Below, one piece after another: positions 1-6,290 of a DNA stretch of 7,393 nt. A model generated the notes under the pieces. It worked only from the letters and a program-made list of their open reading frames with translations, did no database searches and was not told where the DNA came from. A program made the position numbers and the translations under genes. Location: contig DFQX01000053.1 of the NCBI GenBank assembly GCA_002381155.1, positions 1 to 7,393 of the forward strand. Direction: 5' to 3'. Each line of letters begins with the position of its first letter. Within the stretch, counting starts at the first letter, position 1. The stretch comes from Flavobacteriaceae bacterium UBA3478. Lineage in GTDB: Bacteria > Bacteroidota > Bacteroidia > Flavobacteriales > Flavobacteriaceae.

Positions 1-509
1 TCCATCATGTCGCTGGGAGCGACCAGGTCGGCTCCAGCTCTAGCATGCGAAACGCTCATTTTGCATAAGGCTTCTACAGTAGGGTCGTTCAAGACCTTTC
101 CGCCAGCAACGATTCCGTCATGTCCGTAAATAGAAAAAGGATCGAGGGCAACATCGGTTAGAACCAACATTTCTGAATTTGTCGCTTTAACGGTTTTAAT
201 GGCTCTTTGCATAAGTCCATCAGGGTTCCATGATTCTACTCCCTCATTATCCTTTTTGGCATCATCGGTCTTTGCGAACAACAGAACGGCCTTTAATTTT
301 AAAGTTGTAAGCTCTTGAATTTCATCTTCTAAAACATCGAGACTCATGCGGTATTGACCAGGCATCGATAGAATTTCTTCTTTTACACCCATCCCCTCGA
401 CTACGAAGAGTGGAACAATAAAGTCGTCAACAGTTAACGTAGTTTCTTGAACTAATGAGCGTAGTGCGTTCGAGGCTCTTAGCCTGCGATTTCTAATGAT
501 TGGGTACAT
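1..509 (-). CDS. hemB: Porphobilinogen synthase (5-aminolevulinate dehydratase), 3' part cut off by window edge
   Basis: Condenses two 5-aminolevulinate molecules to porphobilinogen in the cytoplasm. The first 169 codons are visible, about half of the family's usual length of roughly 325; the reading frame is open to the window edge. Recognisable family blocks are YPIIRNRRLR at residues 2-11, FIVPLFVVEG at 30-39, ESWNPDGLMQRAIK at 92-105, DVALDPFSIYGHDG at 119-132 and SHARAGADLVAPSDMM at 154-169. The metal-site segment carries Ala121, Asp123 and Asp131 where zinc enzymes have three cysteines, so it is the Asp-rich type, like Pseudomonas enzymes that depend on magnesium. The catalytic Schiff-base lysines lie beyond the edge. 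The ATG at 507-509 sits 17 bp inside the end of the upstream PhzF-family gene and is preceded by AAAGGAG with a 6-nt spacer, the only strong Shine-Dalgarno in the operon. It is the last visible gene of the hem operon. Identification is very secure. Confidence 0.97.
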   Translation of the reverse strand, partial: MYPIIRNRRLRASNALRSLVQETTLTVDDFIVPLFVVEGMGVKEEILSMPGQYRMSLDVLEDEIQELTTLKLKAVLLFAKTDDAKKDNEGVESWNPDGLMQRAIKTVKATNSEMLVLTDVALDPFSIYGHDGIVAGGKVLNDPTVEALCKMSVSHARAGADLVAPSDMM

Positions 510-1302
510 AGATTTCTCCTTTAAGGTAAAGTTGAGCATTTCCTGTGATAAGTGCTCTTTCTCCGTTTATTTCGCACAGAAGATTGCCTTGTCTTTTAGA
601 TTCTTGCCGTGCGCTGAATTTTGTTTTTTTCAATTTTTTCGACCAGAATACTACAAGAGAGGTGTGTGCTGATCCGGTTACAGGATCTTCATCAACTCCT
701 ACAGCTGGCCCAAAAAATCGCGAAACGAAATCAACATCGGTTCCTTTTGCGGTTACGATAACACCAACATAGGGCCATCTTTTAATGCTCGCGAAATCGG
801 GCTGTATTTGTTTTACAATCGTTTCGTTTTCGACTCGTAAAATAAGATCGGTACGCCCAGTATAAGCCTCAAGAATGGGGCTGCCAATGGCTTCAATCCA
901 TTCATTTTTTATACTGATTGGTATAATTTTATCAATAGGAAAATCAAGTGTCAATAGATCTTCATTATTGGTCACCATCAATTCTCCTGATCGAAGGCTT
1001 TGAAATCGAATGACATCTTTAAAATTCTTTTCGTTAAATAATATGTAAGCAGAGGCGAGGGTAGCGTGCCCGCATAGATCTACCTCTACCGTAGGAGTGA
1101 ACCAGCGAATTTGATAAGGACTTAGGTCTGTACGTATAAAAGCGGTTTCAGCTAGATTGTTTTCTGCTGCGATTTGCTGCATTACCTGATCCTCCAGAGG
1201 CGCTTCTAATAGACATACTCCGGCGGGATTGCCAGAAAACACTTCGTTGGTAAACGCGTCTACTTGGTAAAATGGTAGGCTTATGCGATCCTTTATATCC
1301 AT
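493..1302 (-). CDS. PhzF-family isomerase/epimerase-like protein of unknown substrate
   Basis: A 269-residue member of the PhzF/YddE/YHI9 family, which shares the diaminopimelate epimerase fold: two similar domains with the active site between them. The N-terminal block YQVDAFTNEVFSGNPAGV (12-29) is diagnostic. AENNLAETAF (46-55) places Glu52 at the position of the catalytic glutamate of PhzF; DLCGHATLASAY (75-86) and DEDPVTGSAH (204-213) are the other two conserved active-site segments. It therefore looks catalytically intact and full length. No phenazine genes are present, so a phenazine role is not supported; most family members have no known substrate. The start ATG overlaps the end of hemF by 10 bp and its stop overlaps hemB by 17 bp, so it is translated as part of the hem operon. 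It could be an operon passenger, or could act on a tetrapyrrole-related or damaged metabolite; that is conjecture. Family assignment is secure, function is not. Confidence 0.93.
   Translation of the reverse strand: MDIKDRISLPFYQVDAFTNEVFSGNPAGVCLLEAPLEDQVMQQIAAENNLAETAFIRTDLSPYQIRWFTPTVEVDLCGHATLASAYILFNEKNFKDVIRFQSLRSGELMVTNNEDLLTLDFPIDKIIPISIKNEWIEAIGSPILEAYTGRTDLILRVENETIVKQIQPDFASIKRWPYVGVIVTAKGTDVDFVSRFFGPAVGVDEDPVTGSAHTSLVVFWSKKLKKTKFSARQESKRQGNLLCEINGERALITGNAQLYLKGEIYVPNH
516..522 (-). promoter_or_regulatory. Shine-Dalgarno sequence of hemB
   Basis: AAAGGAG lies 6 nt before the hemB ATG, within the last codons of the PhzF-family gene. It supports the chosen hemB start. The other starts in this window have no comparable motif at proper spacing, which fits the usual Bacteroidota pattern and makes hemB the exception. 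It would let hemB be translated independently of coupling. Confidence 0.75.
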
Positions 1303-2204
1303 GCTCGTGGTTCTTTTAGGGTTTGCAAAAGCTTATCCTCGTCGCTACCTGCCTTAGGCGAATGATTGTATTGCCACTGAACATGGGGCGGTAAACTCAT
1401 TAGAATACTCTCAATGCGACCGTTAGTTCTTAGCCCAAAAAGGGTTCCTTTGTCGTGCACAAGATTGAATTCGACATATCGGCCGCGTCGTATTTCTTGC
1501 CATTCTCTTTGCTCGTCGGTATAACTGAGGTTTTTTCTCTGCTCAACGATGGGTACATAGGCGGTTATAAAGCTGTTGCCAACTTCTGTAACAAAGTCGT
1601 ACCACTGCTCTAAGCTTTGCTCATCGGTTTGCTTGAGGTAGTCAAAGAATAAACCTCCGACGCCCCTCGCCTCGTCTCGGTGAGCGTTCCAGAAATAGCG
1701 GTCACAGGCTTCTTTATATTTTGGATAAAAAGAGGCGTTGTGTTTATCGCAAGCCGTTTTACAAACCCTGTGAAAATGTGTCGCATCCTCTTCATACAGG
1801 TAATAGGGAGTAAGGTCTTGACCTCCTCCGAACCAAGCGTCGGCTAGACTTCCGTCATCCTTATATAATTCGAAATACCTCCAATTCGCGTGAACGGTTG
1901 GTACCATTGGGTTTTTTGGGTGAATGACTAGTGAAAGTCCGCAAGCGAAAAAGCTTCCTTCTTTTACCTTGAAATAGGCTTTCATCGAATCAGGTAACTC
2001 GCCGTGAACGGCTGAAATGTTGACACCGCCTTTTTCGAAAACAGCACCATTTTCAATCACGCGAGTTCTTCCGCCTCCACCGCCTTTTCGGTCCCAAAGA
2101 TCTTCTTGAAATTGGGCTTGTCCGTCAGCAGTTTCTAGTGCACTACAAATTTGATTTTGAAGCCCTTGTATATAGTCGTAAAAGCGGTCTTTTTGTGAGG
2201 TCAT
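1293..2204 (-). CDS. hemF: Oxygen-dependent coproporphyrinogen III oxidase
   Basis: Converts coproporphyrinogen III to protoporphyrinogen IX by two O2-dependent oxidative decarboxylations in the cytoplasm. The 303 residues match the family length. Visible landmarks are the glycine-rich GGGGGRTRVI (41-50), FEKGGVNISAVHG (56-68), Ser91 and His95, the VHANWRYFEL block (104-113), WFGGGQDLTPYY (124-135) with Asp130, His145, His175 in WNAHRDEARGVGGLFFD, and the C-terminal RTNGRIESILMSLPP (259-273). The conserved histidines and aspartate of the active site are all present. It follows hemE by a 10-bp gap and its stop overlaps the start of the PhzF-family gene by 10 bp. There is no convincing Shine-Dalgarno. 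Dependence on O2 implies aerobic heme synthesis; the anaerobic alternative HemN is not in the window. Identification is very secure. Confidence 0.98.
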   Translation of the reverse strand: MTSQKDRFYDYIQGLQNQICSALETADGQAQFQEDLWDRKGGGGGRTRVIENGAVFEKGGVNISAVHGELPDSMKAYFKVKEGSFFACGLSLVIHPKNPMVPTVHANWRYFELYKDDGSLADAWFGGGQDLTPYYLYEEDATHFHRVCKTACDKHNASFYPKYKEACDRYFWNAHRDEARGVGGLFFDYLKQTDEQSLEQWYDFVTEVGNSFITAYVPIVEQRKNLSYTDEQREWQEIRRGRYVEFNLVHDKGTLFGLRTNGRIESILMSLPPHVQWQYNHSPKAGSDEDKLLQTLKEPRAWI

Positions 2205-2214
2205 AACTCTGAAT

Positions 2215-3252
2215 TTATCCCGGATATTCTTTTACCGCATCAATGAATGCCTTAGCATGATCGATAGGGATGTTGGGAAGAATGCCGTGTCCCAGATTTA
2301 CAATGTAGCGATCCTTTCCGAAGGCGTCGATCATCTGCCATACATCTGCTTTAATTCTTGATGGTGGGGACAATAATCTGGAGGGGTCGTAGTTTCCTTG
2401 AAGCGTGATTTTTCCTTTGCTGAGGTAACGGGCATTTCTTGCTGAACAGGTCCAGTCTATTCCTAGAGCCGAGGCACCTGAATCAGCCATTTCACCTAAG
2501 GCGAACCAACAGCCTTTTCCGAATAAAATTACAGGGGCCAAGTCTTTCAGCGCATCTACGATTTGTTGCATGTACTGCATCGAAAATTCTTTATAGTCTT
2601 CTGGGCTTAGCATCCCGCCCCACGAGTCAAATACTTGAACGGCGTGCACTCCTGCTGCTACTTTGGCCTTTAAATAAGCGATGGTAGTGTCGGTGATTTT
2701 TTGAAGTAGCGCGTGAGCGGTTTTTGGATCTGAAAAACACAATCCTTTAGCAACATCGAAACTCTTGCTCCCTTGACCTTGCACGCAGTAGCAAAGAATA
2801 GTCCATGGAGATCCAGCGAAACCAATAAGTGGAACACTATTGTCTAATTTTTCGAGGGTTAGGGTAATTGCCTCTAAGACATAGCCTAGGCTCTCTTCGA
2901 TATCGGGAACGATTACATGATCTAAGTCAGAGGCTTTTCGAATAGGGTTAGGCAAAAAAGGCCCAACACCCGGACGCATTTCAACGTCGATATTCATTGC
3001 CTGAGGAACGACCAGAATATCGCTGAACAAAATGGCAGCATCCATCCCATATCTTCGAAGCGGCTGAACTGTAATTTCAGAGGCTAGCTCTGCGGTTTGA
3101 CAGCGAGTAAAGAAATCATACTTTTCTTTGAGCTCAATGAATTCAGGGAGATAGCGTCCCGCTTGTCGCATCATCCAAACAGGAGGGCGAGATACACTTT
3201 CTCCTCGTAAGGCTTTAAGATAAAGATCATTTTTAGGGCTAGTTGCTCCCAT
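2215..3252 (-). CDS. hemE: Uroporphyrinogen decarboxylase
   Basis: Removes the four acetate carboxyls of uroporphyrinogen III to give coproporphyrinogen III in the cytoplasm, without a cofactor. At 345 residues it has the normal length. The N-terminal signature RPPVWMMRQAGRYLPEF (22-38) carries the substrate-binding Arg29 and Arg33; ILFSDILVVPQAM has Asp78, the key residue that orients the pyrrole nitrogens; GFAGSPWTILCYCVQG, VFDSWGG and the C-terminal NLGHGILP with His322 complete the active-site set. The ATG at 3250-3252 lies 5 bp after the tandem TAA TAA end of hemD in an A/T-rich stretch without a Shine-Dalgarno, a common Bacteroidota arrangement. No in-frame alternative start would preserve the N-terminal signature. 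Third step after HemC and HemD in the same operon. Identification is very secure. Confidence 0.98.
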   Translation of the reverse strand: MGATSPKNDLYLKALRGESVSRPPVWMMRQAGRYLPEFIELKEKYDFFTRCQTAELASEITVQPLRRYGMDAAILFSDILVVPQAMNIDVEMRPGVGPFLPNPIRKASDLDHVIVPDIEESLGYVLEAITLTLEKLDNSVPLIGFAGSPWTILCYCVQGQGSKSFDVAKGLCFSDPKTAHALLQKITDTTIAYLKAKVAAGVHAVQVFDSWGGMLSPEDYKEFSMQYMQQIVDALKDLAPVILFGKGCWFALGEMADSGASALGIDWTCSARNARYLSKGKITLQGNYDPSRLLSPPSRIKADVWQMIDAFGKDRYIVNLGHGILPNIPIDHAKAFIDAVKEYPG

Positions 3253-3257
3253 AATTA

Positions 3258-3932
3258 TTATTGTTTTTTTAGGTCTAAAATGCAGTCTAAAACCATTCGC
3301 TCACTGCTAGGGGTTTTCGCGACTGCTGTTACTGATATGTTCAGGCTTTCTGCTTTTTGTGCGGTAGGGTCTCCGATGCAATAGACTTTTACACCCTTAT
3401 CAATCGAATTGTTTTTTAAAAAGTATTCGATACCCTGCGGGCTATAAAAGAGAACGACATCGAACGATTCAGAAACCTTTTTCAAATTAGGGATGGTGAG
3501 ATAAACATCTATTGCATCTGCTTTTTTAGAACGAATATAGGTTTCGGTTTCTTTGGTTTTTTTGACACCGGTCAGCCATAGCTTGCGCTTTTCTTCGAGT
3601 TCATGAATCGAAAGCTTTTCCTCAATTAATTCTTGTGCAGAATGCGCTATTTCAACCACTCTTAGCCCCATTTTTTTTAGAGCCTCTGCAGTTTTATCCC
3701 CCACACAATACCAGTCGGTATTTAATAGGTGTTCTTGATCTTGATTCTTCCAATAATGTGAAAGCGCGGTTACTGCATTTTGACTACTGCAGATATATAC
3801 ATCGTACCTCGGGGCCGCAAAGGGTAGCGGCTCAGCGCTGATTATATCGTAGTGGCTGATTTGATGTCCGGCAGCAAGAAGGCGTTCGAAAGAAACCTCA
3901 CTTAAGGTTTTCGTACTAAGAATCTTTGCCAT
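3258..3932 (-). CDS. hemD: Uroporphyrinogen III synthase
   Basis: Cyclises hydroxymethylbilane with inversion of ring D to give uroporphyrinogen III. The family is poorly conserved in sequence, so the call rests on pattern and position. At 224 residues it is somewhat shorter than the typical 240-260. The two-lobed layout is visible: YDVYICSSQNAV (43-54) and WYCVGDKTAEAL (74-85) in one lobe, VVLFYSPQGIEYFL (159-172) and VYCIGDPTAQKA (183-194) in the other, followed by AKTPSSERMVLDCI (205-218). These repeat the usual 'TSxNAV ... xVGxxTAxAL ... TSPSGV ... IGPxTAxxL' order. The ATG lies 17 bp inside the end of hemC, which indicates translational coupling and direct hand-off of the unstable bilane product. 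An 8-A run near 3671-3678 is in frame and does not break the gene. Confidence 0.94.
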   Translation of the reverse strand: MAKILSTKTLSEVSFERLLAAGHQISHYDIISAEPLPFAAPRYDVYICSSQNAVTALSHYWKNQDQEHLLNTDWYCVGDKTAEALKKMGLRVVEIAHSAQELIEEKLSIHELEEKRKLWLTGVKKTKETETYIRSKKADAIDVYLTIPNLKKVSESFDVVLFYSPQGIEYFLKNNSIDKGVKVYCIGDPTAQKAESLNISVTAVAKTPSSERMVLDCILDLKKQ

Positions 3933-4821
3933 CCCTCAATTCTTTTAAAATTTCTTCACCTCCTGATTTCAGAACTTCATCTACCCATAGAGTAATCTCA
4001 GACACAGCATTTGATCGAGTGGTACGTTTTTCAATAGTGACCGCCTTAGACCCGTCAAGACTAAATAACCCTCCTTTAAATACTACCTCTTCGCCTTTTA
4101 CCTTCGCGATTGCCCCAATTGGTGAGCTACATCCGCCTTCTAATTGTCTTAGAAATTCACGTTCTAATTGAGCTTCAAGGGCGGTATTTGAATGATTGAT
4201 TAGCGCTAGCGCCTCTTTAAGATCAGTGCGGTCTGACTTTGCTACAACTACCACAGCCCCTTGTGCTGGTGCGGGTAACATCCAGTCTAAAACCTCAACC
4301 TCTAAGTCTTTAATTTCTAGCCGTTCAAGACCTGCAAGTGCAAAGATCCCTCCTAACCAAGGGTTGTTAGATACCTTTTCAAGTCGAGTTTGAACATTAC
4401 CTCGAAGCCCCGTAATGGAGTGATTCGGATTGCGTCTAAGCCATTGCGCTTTACGCCTCAAACTACCTGTAGCTACAACAGATGCACCATTGGGAGGGCT
4501 TTTCACAATAACGTCTTCCCAAGCTCCTCTCTCGAGAACTGCCACAACTTCAAGTCCTTCAGCGAGTTTTGTTGGCACATCCTTCATTGAATGAACAGCG
4601 ATGTCGATTTCTCCTCTTAAAAGTGCTGCATCTAGGCCTCGCGTAAACACACCGCTGATTCCCATCTGATAAATAGGTTGAGTAAGGTTTAAATCCCCTT
4701 CTGATTTTACGGGATGCAACACGTTCGATTGGTTATATTTCTCAAGTAGCCCGGCTACTTTATTGGCTTGCCAAAGCGCTAGGGCACTATCTCTGGTGCC
4801 AATTTGAATAGGCCTTCTCAT
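3916..4821 (-). CDS. hemC: Hydroxymethylbilane synthase (porphobilinogen deaminase)
   Basis: Polymerises four porphobilinogens into hydroxymethylbilane on a covalently attached dipyrromethane primer. The 301 residues are the normal length. IGTRDSALALWQAN (7-20), VHSMKDVPT (76-84) with the catalytic Asp81, ATGSLRRKAQWLRRN (117-131) and LRGNVQTRLEK (139-149) give the substrate-binding arginines; LEGGCSSPIGA contains Cys231, the dipyrromethane attachment cysteine. The segment LPAPAQGAVVVVAK (182-195) departs from the common QGAxGIE form, which I regard as a lineage variant and not a defect. The gene starts in an ATGA overlap with the stop of hemA (4 bp) and overlaps hemD by 17 bp. No separate ribosome binding site is evident, so reinitiation after hemA is likely. 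Identification is very secure. Confidence 0.98.
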   Translation of the reverse strand: MRRPIQIGTRDSALALWQANKVAGLLEKYNQSNVLHPVKSEGDLNLTQPIYQMGISGVFTRGLDAALLRGEIDIAVHSMKDVPTKLAEGLEVVAVLERGAWEDVIVKSPPNGASVVATGSLRRKAQWLRRNPNHSITGLRGNVQTRLEKVSNNPWLGGIFALAGLERLEIKDLEVEVLDWMLPAPAQGAVVVVAKSDRTDLKEALALINHSNTALEAQLEREFLRQLEGGCSSPIGAIAKVKGEEVVFKGGLFSLDGSKAVTIEKRTTRSNAVSEITLWVDEVLKSGGEEILKELRDGKDS

Positions 4822-6059
4822 CGCTTTGATTTTTCTAATTCGAATACCGACTCTATTAGTTTCATCTTCTCTTCAATATCACTGTCGGTCTCTCTGAGAA
4901 AATTCGCGAATTGTTTGGTGATTTTTTGAACTAATCGATCACCGAAATCATCGAATGCATCACAGTTTTTGGCAACGCTTTTATTTTTCTTCGACTGAAA
5001 ATCGATTTCCTCGGCTTTGAATTGACTTAGTTTTTCTTTTAATGCAGCCAAGGTGTTGGCAAACTTTCGGTTGTCTACCCAAGCCATGAAATCTAACAGA
5101 ATCTCTTTGTAGATCGATTCAGCCCTTGGCAAGAATTCTTTTCTTTTTTCAAGGGTGTCGTCAGTGATTTTCGATAGTTGATCAATATCGATAACCTCAA
5201 CTTGTTTTAAGCCACTAACCTCTTCACTAACATTCTTTGGAACCGATAAATCAAGAATGATCAGCGGTTTTTTATTGAAAATTAGTGCAGGGGTAATCGT
5301 TGGTTTAGACGCCCCTGTCGCCACTAAGAGAATATCTGCTTGTCGAATTTCTGACTGAAGCTCTGAGTAGGGACGAACTCTTAGATTGAGCTTCGTTGCA
5401 ATACGCTCCGCCTTTTCGATCGTTCGATTAATGAGCGTAATGTGTTCGTTTTGGGTATGCTTAACTAAATTTTCGCAGGTGTTTCTCCCAATTTTACCTG
5501 TACCAAACAGGACGATATGTTTCTCGCTGATGGCTTCTACCTTTTCAAGAAGGTAACGCACTGAGGCAAATGAAACCGAAGTGGCACCAGAAGAAATCTC
5601 GGTCTCTGTTTTTATTCGTTTTGAAGCTTGAATCACTGAATTAACGAGACGTTCAAGAAATGGATTGCTCAGTTCTAGCTTTTTGGCTCTCCTAAACCCT
5701 TGTTTCACTTGCGAGATGATTTCGAAATCTCCGAGGATTTGACTGTCTAGCCCCGTACCTACTCGAAATAAGTGCTCTACCGCCTCTGCGTTCTTTTTTA
5801 CATAACCTTGAGATTCGAATAATTCTTGGGTTCCTCTAGTAAACTCACAGAGCAAATTGACAAGCGCTTCAGCATCTTCGGTGTAACCATACAGCTCTGT
5901 TCTATTACACGTTGAAATAGTTAGAAGGGCTTCAATACCTAAGTCTTTAGCTTTGCGAGATAATGATTCTCCCGCTGCCCCATCGAGGCTGAATTTTCCT
6001 CGGGTCTCTGCATCTGATTTTATGTAACTAACGCCTACGGCGAAGAAGGAGTCAAGCAT
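4818..6059 (-). CDS. hemA: Glutamyl-tRNA reductase
   Basis: Reduces glutamyl-tRNA(Glu) with NADPH to glutamate-1-semialdehyde, the first committed step of the C5 pathway. The 413 residues fit the family. The catalytic domain holds FFAVGVSYIKSDAETRGKF (5-23), LLTISTCNRTELYGY (45-59) with the nucleophile Cys51, His96, and GLDSQILGDFEIISQVK (103-119). SKRIKTETEISSGATSVSFA (146-165) leads into a Rossmann NADPH domain with VLFGTGKIGRNT (183-194). The remainder, after about residue 310, is the helical dimerisation domain. Residues 111-113 are Asp-Phe-Glu where many bacteria have Glu-Pro-Gln. This is the first gene of the minus-strand operon and diverges from the AraC regulator; the leader before the ATG ends in CCCC and has no Shine-Dalgarno. 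Its partner aminomutase HemL is not in the window. Identification is very secure. Confidence 0.98.
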   Translation of the reverse strand: MLDSFFAVGVSYIKSDAETRGKFSLDGAAGESLSRKAKDLGIEALLTISTCNRTELYGYTEDAEALVNLLCEFTRGTQELFESQGYVKKNAEAVEHLFRVGTGLDSQILGDFEIISQVKQGFRRAKKLELSNPFLERLVNSVIQASKRIKTETEISSGATSVSFASVRYLLEKVEAISEKHIVLFGTGKIGRNTCENLVKHTQNEHITLINRTIEKAERIATKLNLRVRPYSELQSEIRQADILLVATGASKPTITPALIFNKKPLIILDLSVPKNVSEEVSGLKQVEVIDIDQLSKITDDTLEKRKEFLPRAESIYKEILLDFMAWVDNRKFANTLAALKEKLSQFKAEEIDFQSKKNKSVAKNCDAFDDFGDRLVQKITKQFANFLRETDSDIEEKMKLIESVFELEKSKR

Positions 6060-6069
6060 GGGGTTGTGC

Positions 6070-6080
6070 CAAAACTTTTG
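6070..6080. repeat. Short palindrome CAAAACTTTTG in the hemA leader
   Basis: Perfect 5-bp arms (CAAAA/TTTTG) around one C, placed between the candidate hemA -7 element and the hemA ATG, about where transcription would start. It could be a small operator half-site or be fortuitous in A/T-rich DNA. Confidence 0.3.
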
Positions 6081-6085
6081 CCTTG

Positions 6086-6117
6086 CAAATTTAAAACCTA
6101 CTTATTCCTTAAAATAA
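6086..6117 (-). promoter_or_regulatory. Candidate hemA operon promoter (Bacteroidota type)
   Basis: On the minus strand TAAATTTG (6093 to 6086) matches the Bacteroidota -7 consensus TAnnTTTG exactly. TTA at 6117 to 6115 is one mismatch from the -33 TTG and lies 21 bp upstream, within the 17-23 bp range reported for Flavobacterium promoters. Transcription would then begin near 6080, giving a leader of about 20 nt before the hemA ATG. This is pattern evidence only. Confidence 0.45.
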
Positions 6118-6138
6118 CGCTAGCGGTTTTGTTTAAGG
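6107..6138. repeat. Composite palindrome beside the hemA promoter
   Basis: Outer arms CCTTAAA (6107-6113) and TTTAAGG (6132-6138) are perfectly complementary, and the perfect palindrome CGCTAGCG (6118-6125) sits between them with its centre one base from theirs. The structure covers and extends upstream of the candidate hemA -33 element, the usual place for an operator. It is interrupted by mismatches, so it is not a terminator-like hairpin, and it lacks a T tract. Confidence 0.45.
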
Positions 6139-6189
6139 TTTCCTAGTATTTTAATGTCCATCTTCGAGAGTTATGTACTTTAAAATATT

Positions 6190-6274
6190 GCTTATCAATA
6201 ACTTATAGTCTTCATTTCGTTATTTAGATTGTTTTTAAATTAAGTTTTTGAAGAATGAATTACCTTTGATAAGC
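6190..6274. repeat. Widely spaced inverted repeat GCTTATCAA / TTGATAAGC
   Basis: GCTTATCAA at 6190-6198 and its exact reverse complement at 6266-6274; comparing outward, 12 of 13 positions match (TAT-n-GCTTATCAA). The two arms start 76 bp apart. The right arm overlaps the candidate -7 element and start region of the AraC-type gene, the left arm lies in mid-intergenic space. This is the layout expected for paired binding sites of an autoregulating AraC-type protein, including by looping, but the binding is inferred. Confidence 0.45.
6240..6268 (+). promoter_or_regulatory. Candidate promoter of the AraC-type regulator gene
   Basis: TACCTTTG at 6261-6268 matches TAnnTTTG. TTA at 6240-6242, one mismatch from the -33 TTG, lies 18 bp upstream. 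Transcription would start near 6275, leaving a very short leader before the ATG at 6291. There is no Shine-Dalgarno in that leader. Pattern evidence only. Confidence 0.4.
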
Positions 6275-6290
6275 TATAAAACAACGCTAA

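Larger units (their letters stand above)
6060..6290. other. Divergent regulatory region between hemA and the AraC-type gene
   Basis: This 231-bp A/T-rich stretch contains no gene and is the only sizeable gap in the window. It should hold promoters for both the hem operon and the regulator. Visible structure includes one TAnnTTTG-like -7 element on each strand, a composite palindrome near the hemA promoter, a widely separated inverted pair GCTTATCAA/TTGATAAGC, a weaker 8-bp pair TATTTTAA (6147-6154) and TTAAAATA (6180-6187) that may reflect base composition only, and a small CAAAACTTTTG palindrome in the hemA leader. Confidence 0.8.

Noticed and set aside
545..772. Plus-strand open frame of 75 codons inside the PhzF-family gene
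   Set aside because: Lies antisense to a strongly conserved coding region, has no family resemblance and no initiation signal; a shadow frame.
2069..2083. Short glycine-codon repeat in hemF
   Set aside because: It encodes the normal glycine-rich loop of coproporphyrinogen oxidase and is not a mobile or expanded repeat.
2439..2687. Plus-strand open frame opposite hemE
   Set aside because: Antisense to conserved HemE sequence, low-complexity-like composition, no recognisable protein.
3261..3270. T-rich run at the hemD/hemE junction as a terminator
   Set aside because: On the transcribed strand it is an A run coding for the last HemD lysines, with no preceding hairpin; the operon continues.
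3671..3678. Run of eight A (minus strand) in hemD as a possible frameshift or slippage site
   Set aside because: The frame reads through with normal family motifs on both sides; no evidence of disruption or programmed shift.
3926..4590. Three plus-strand open frames opposite hemC
   Set aside because: All are antisense to fully conserved HemC blocks; long antisense frames are expected by chance there.
6060..6290. Riboswitch or small RNA in the divergent region
   Set aside because: Predicted leaders are only about 15-20 nt and no conserved riboswitch core is recognisable; the palindromes look like DNA-level sites.
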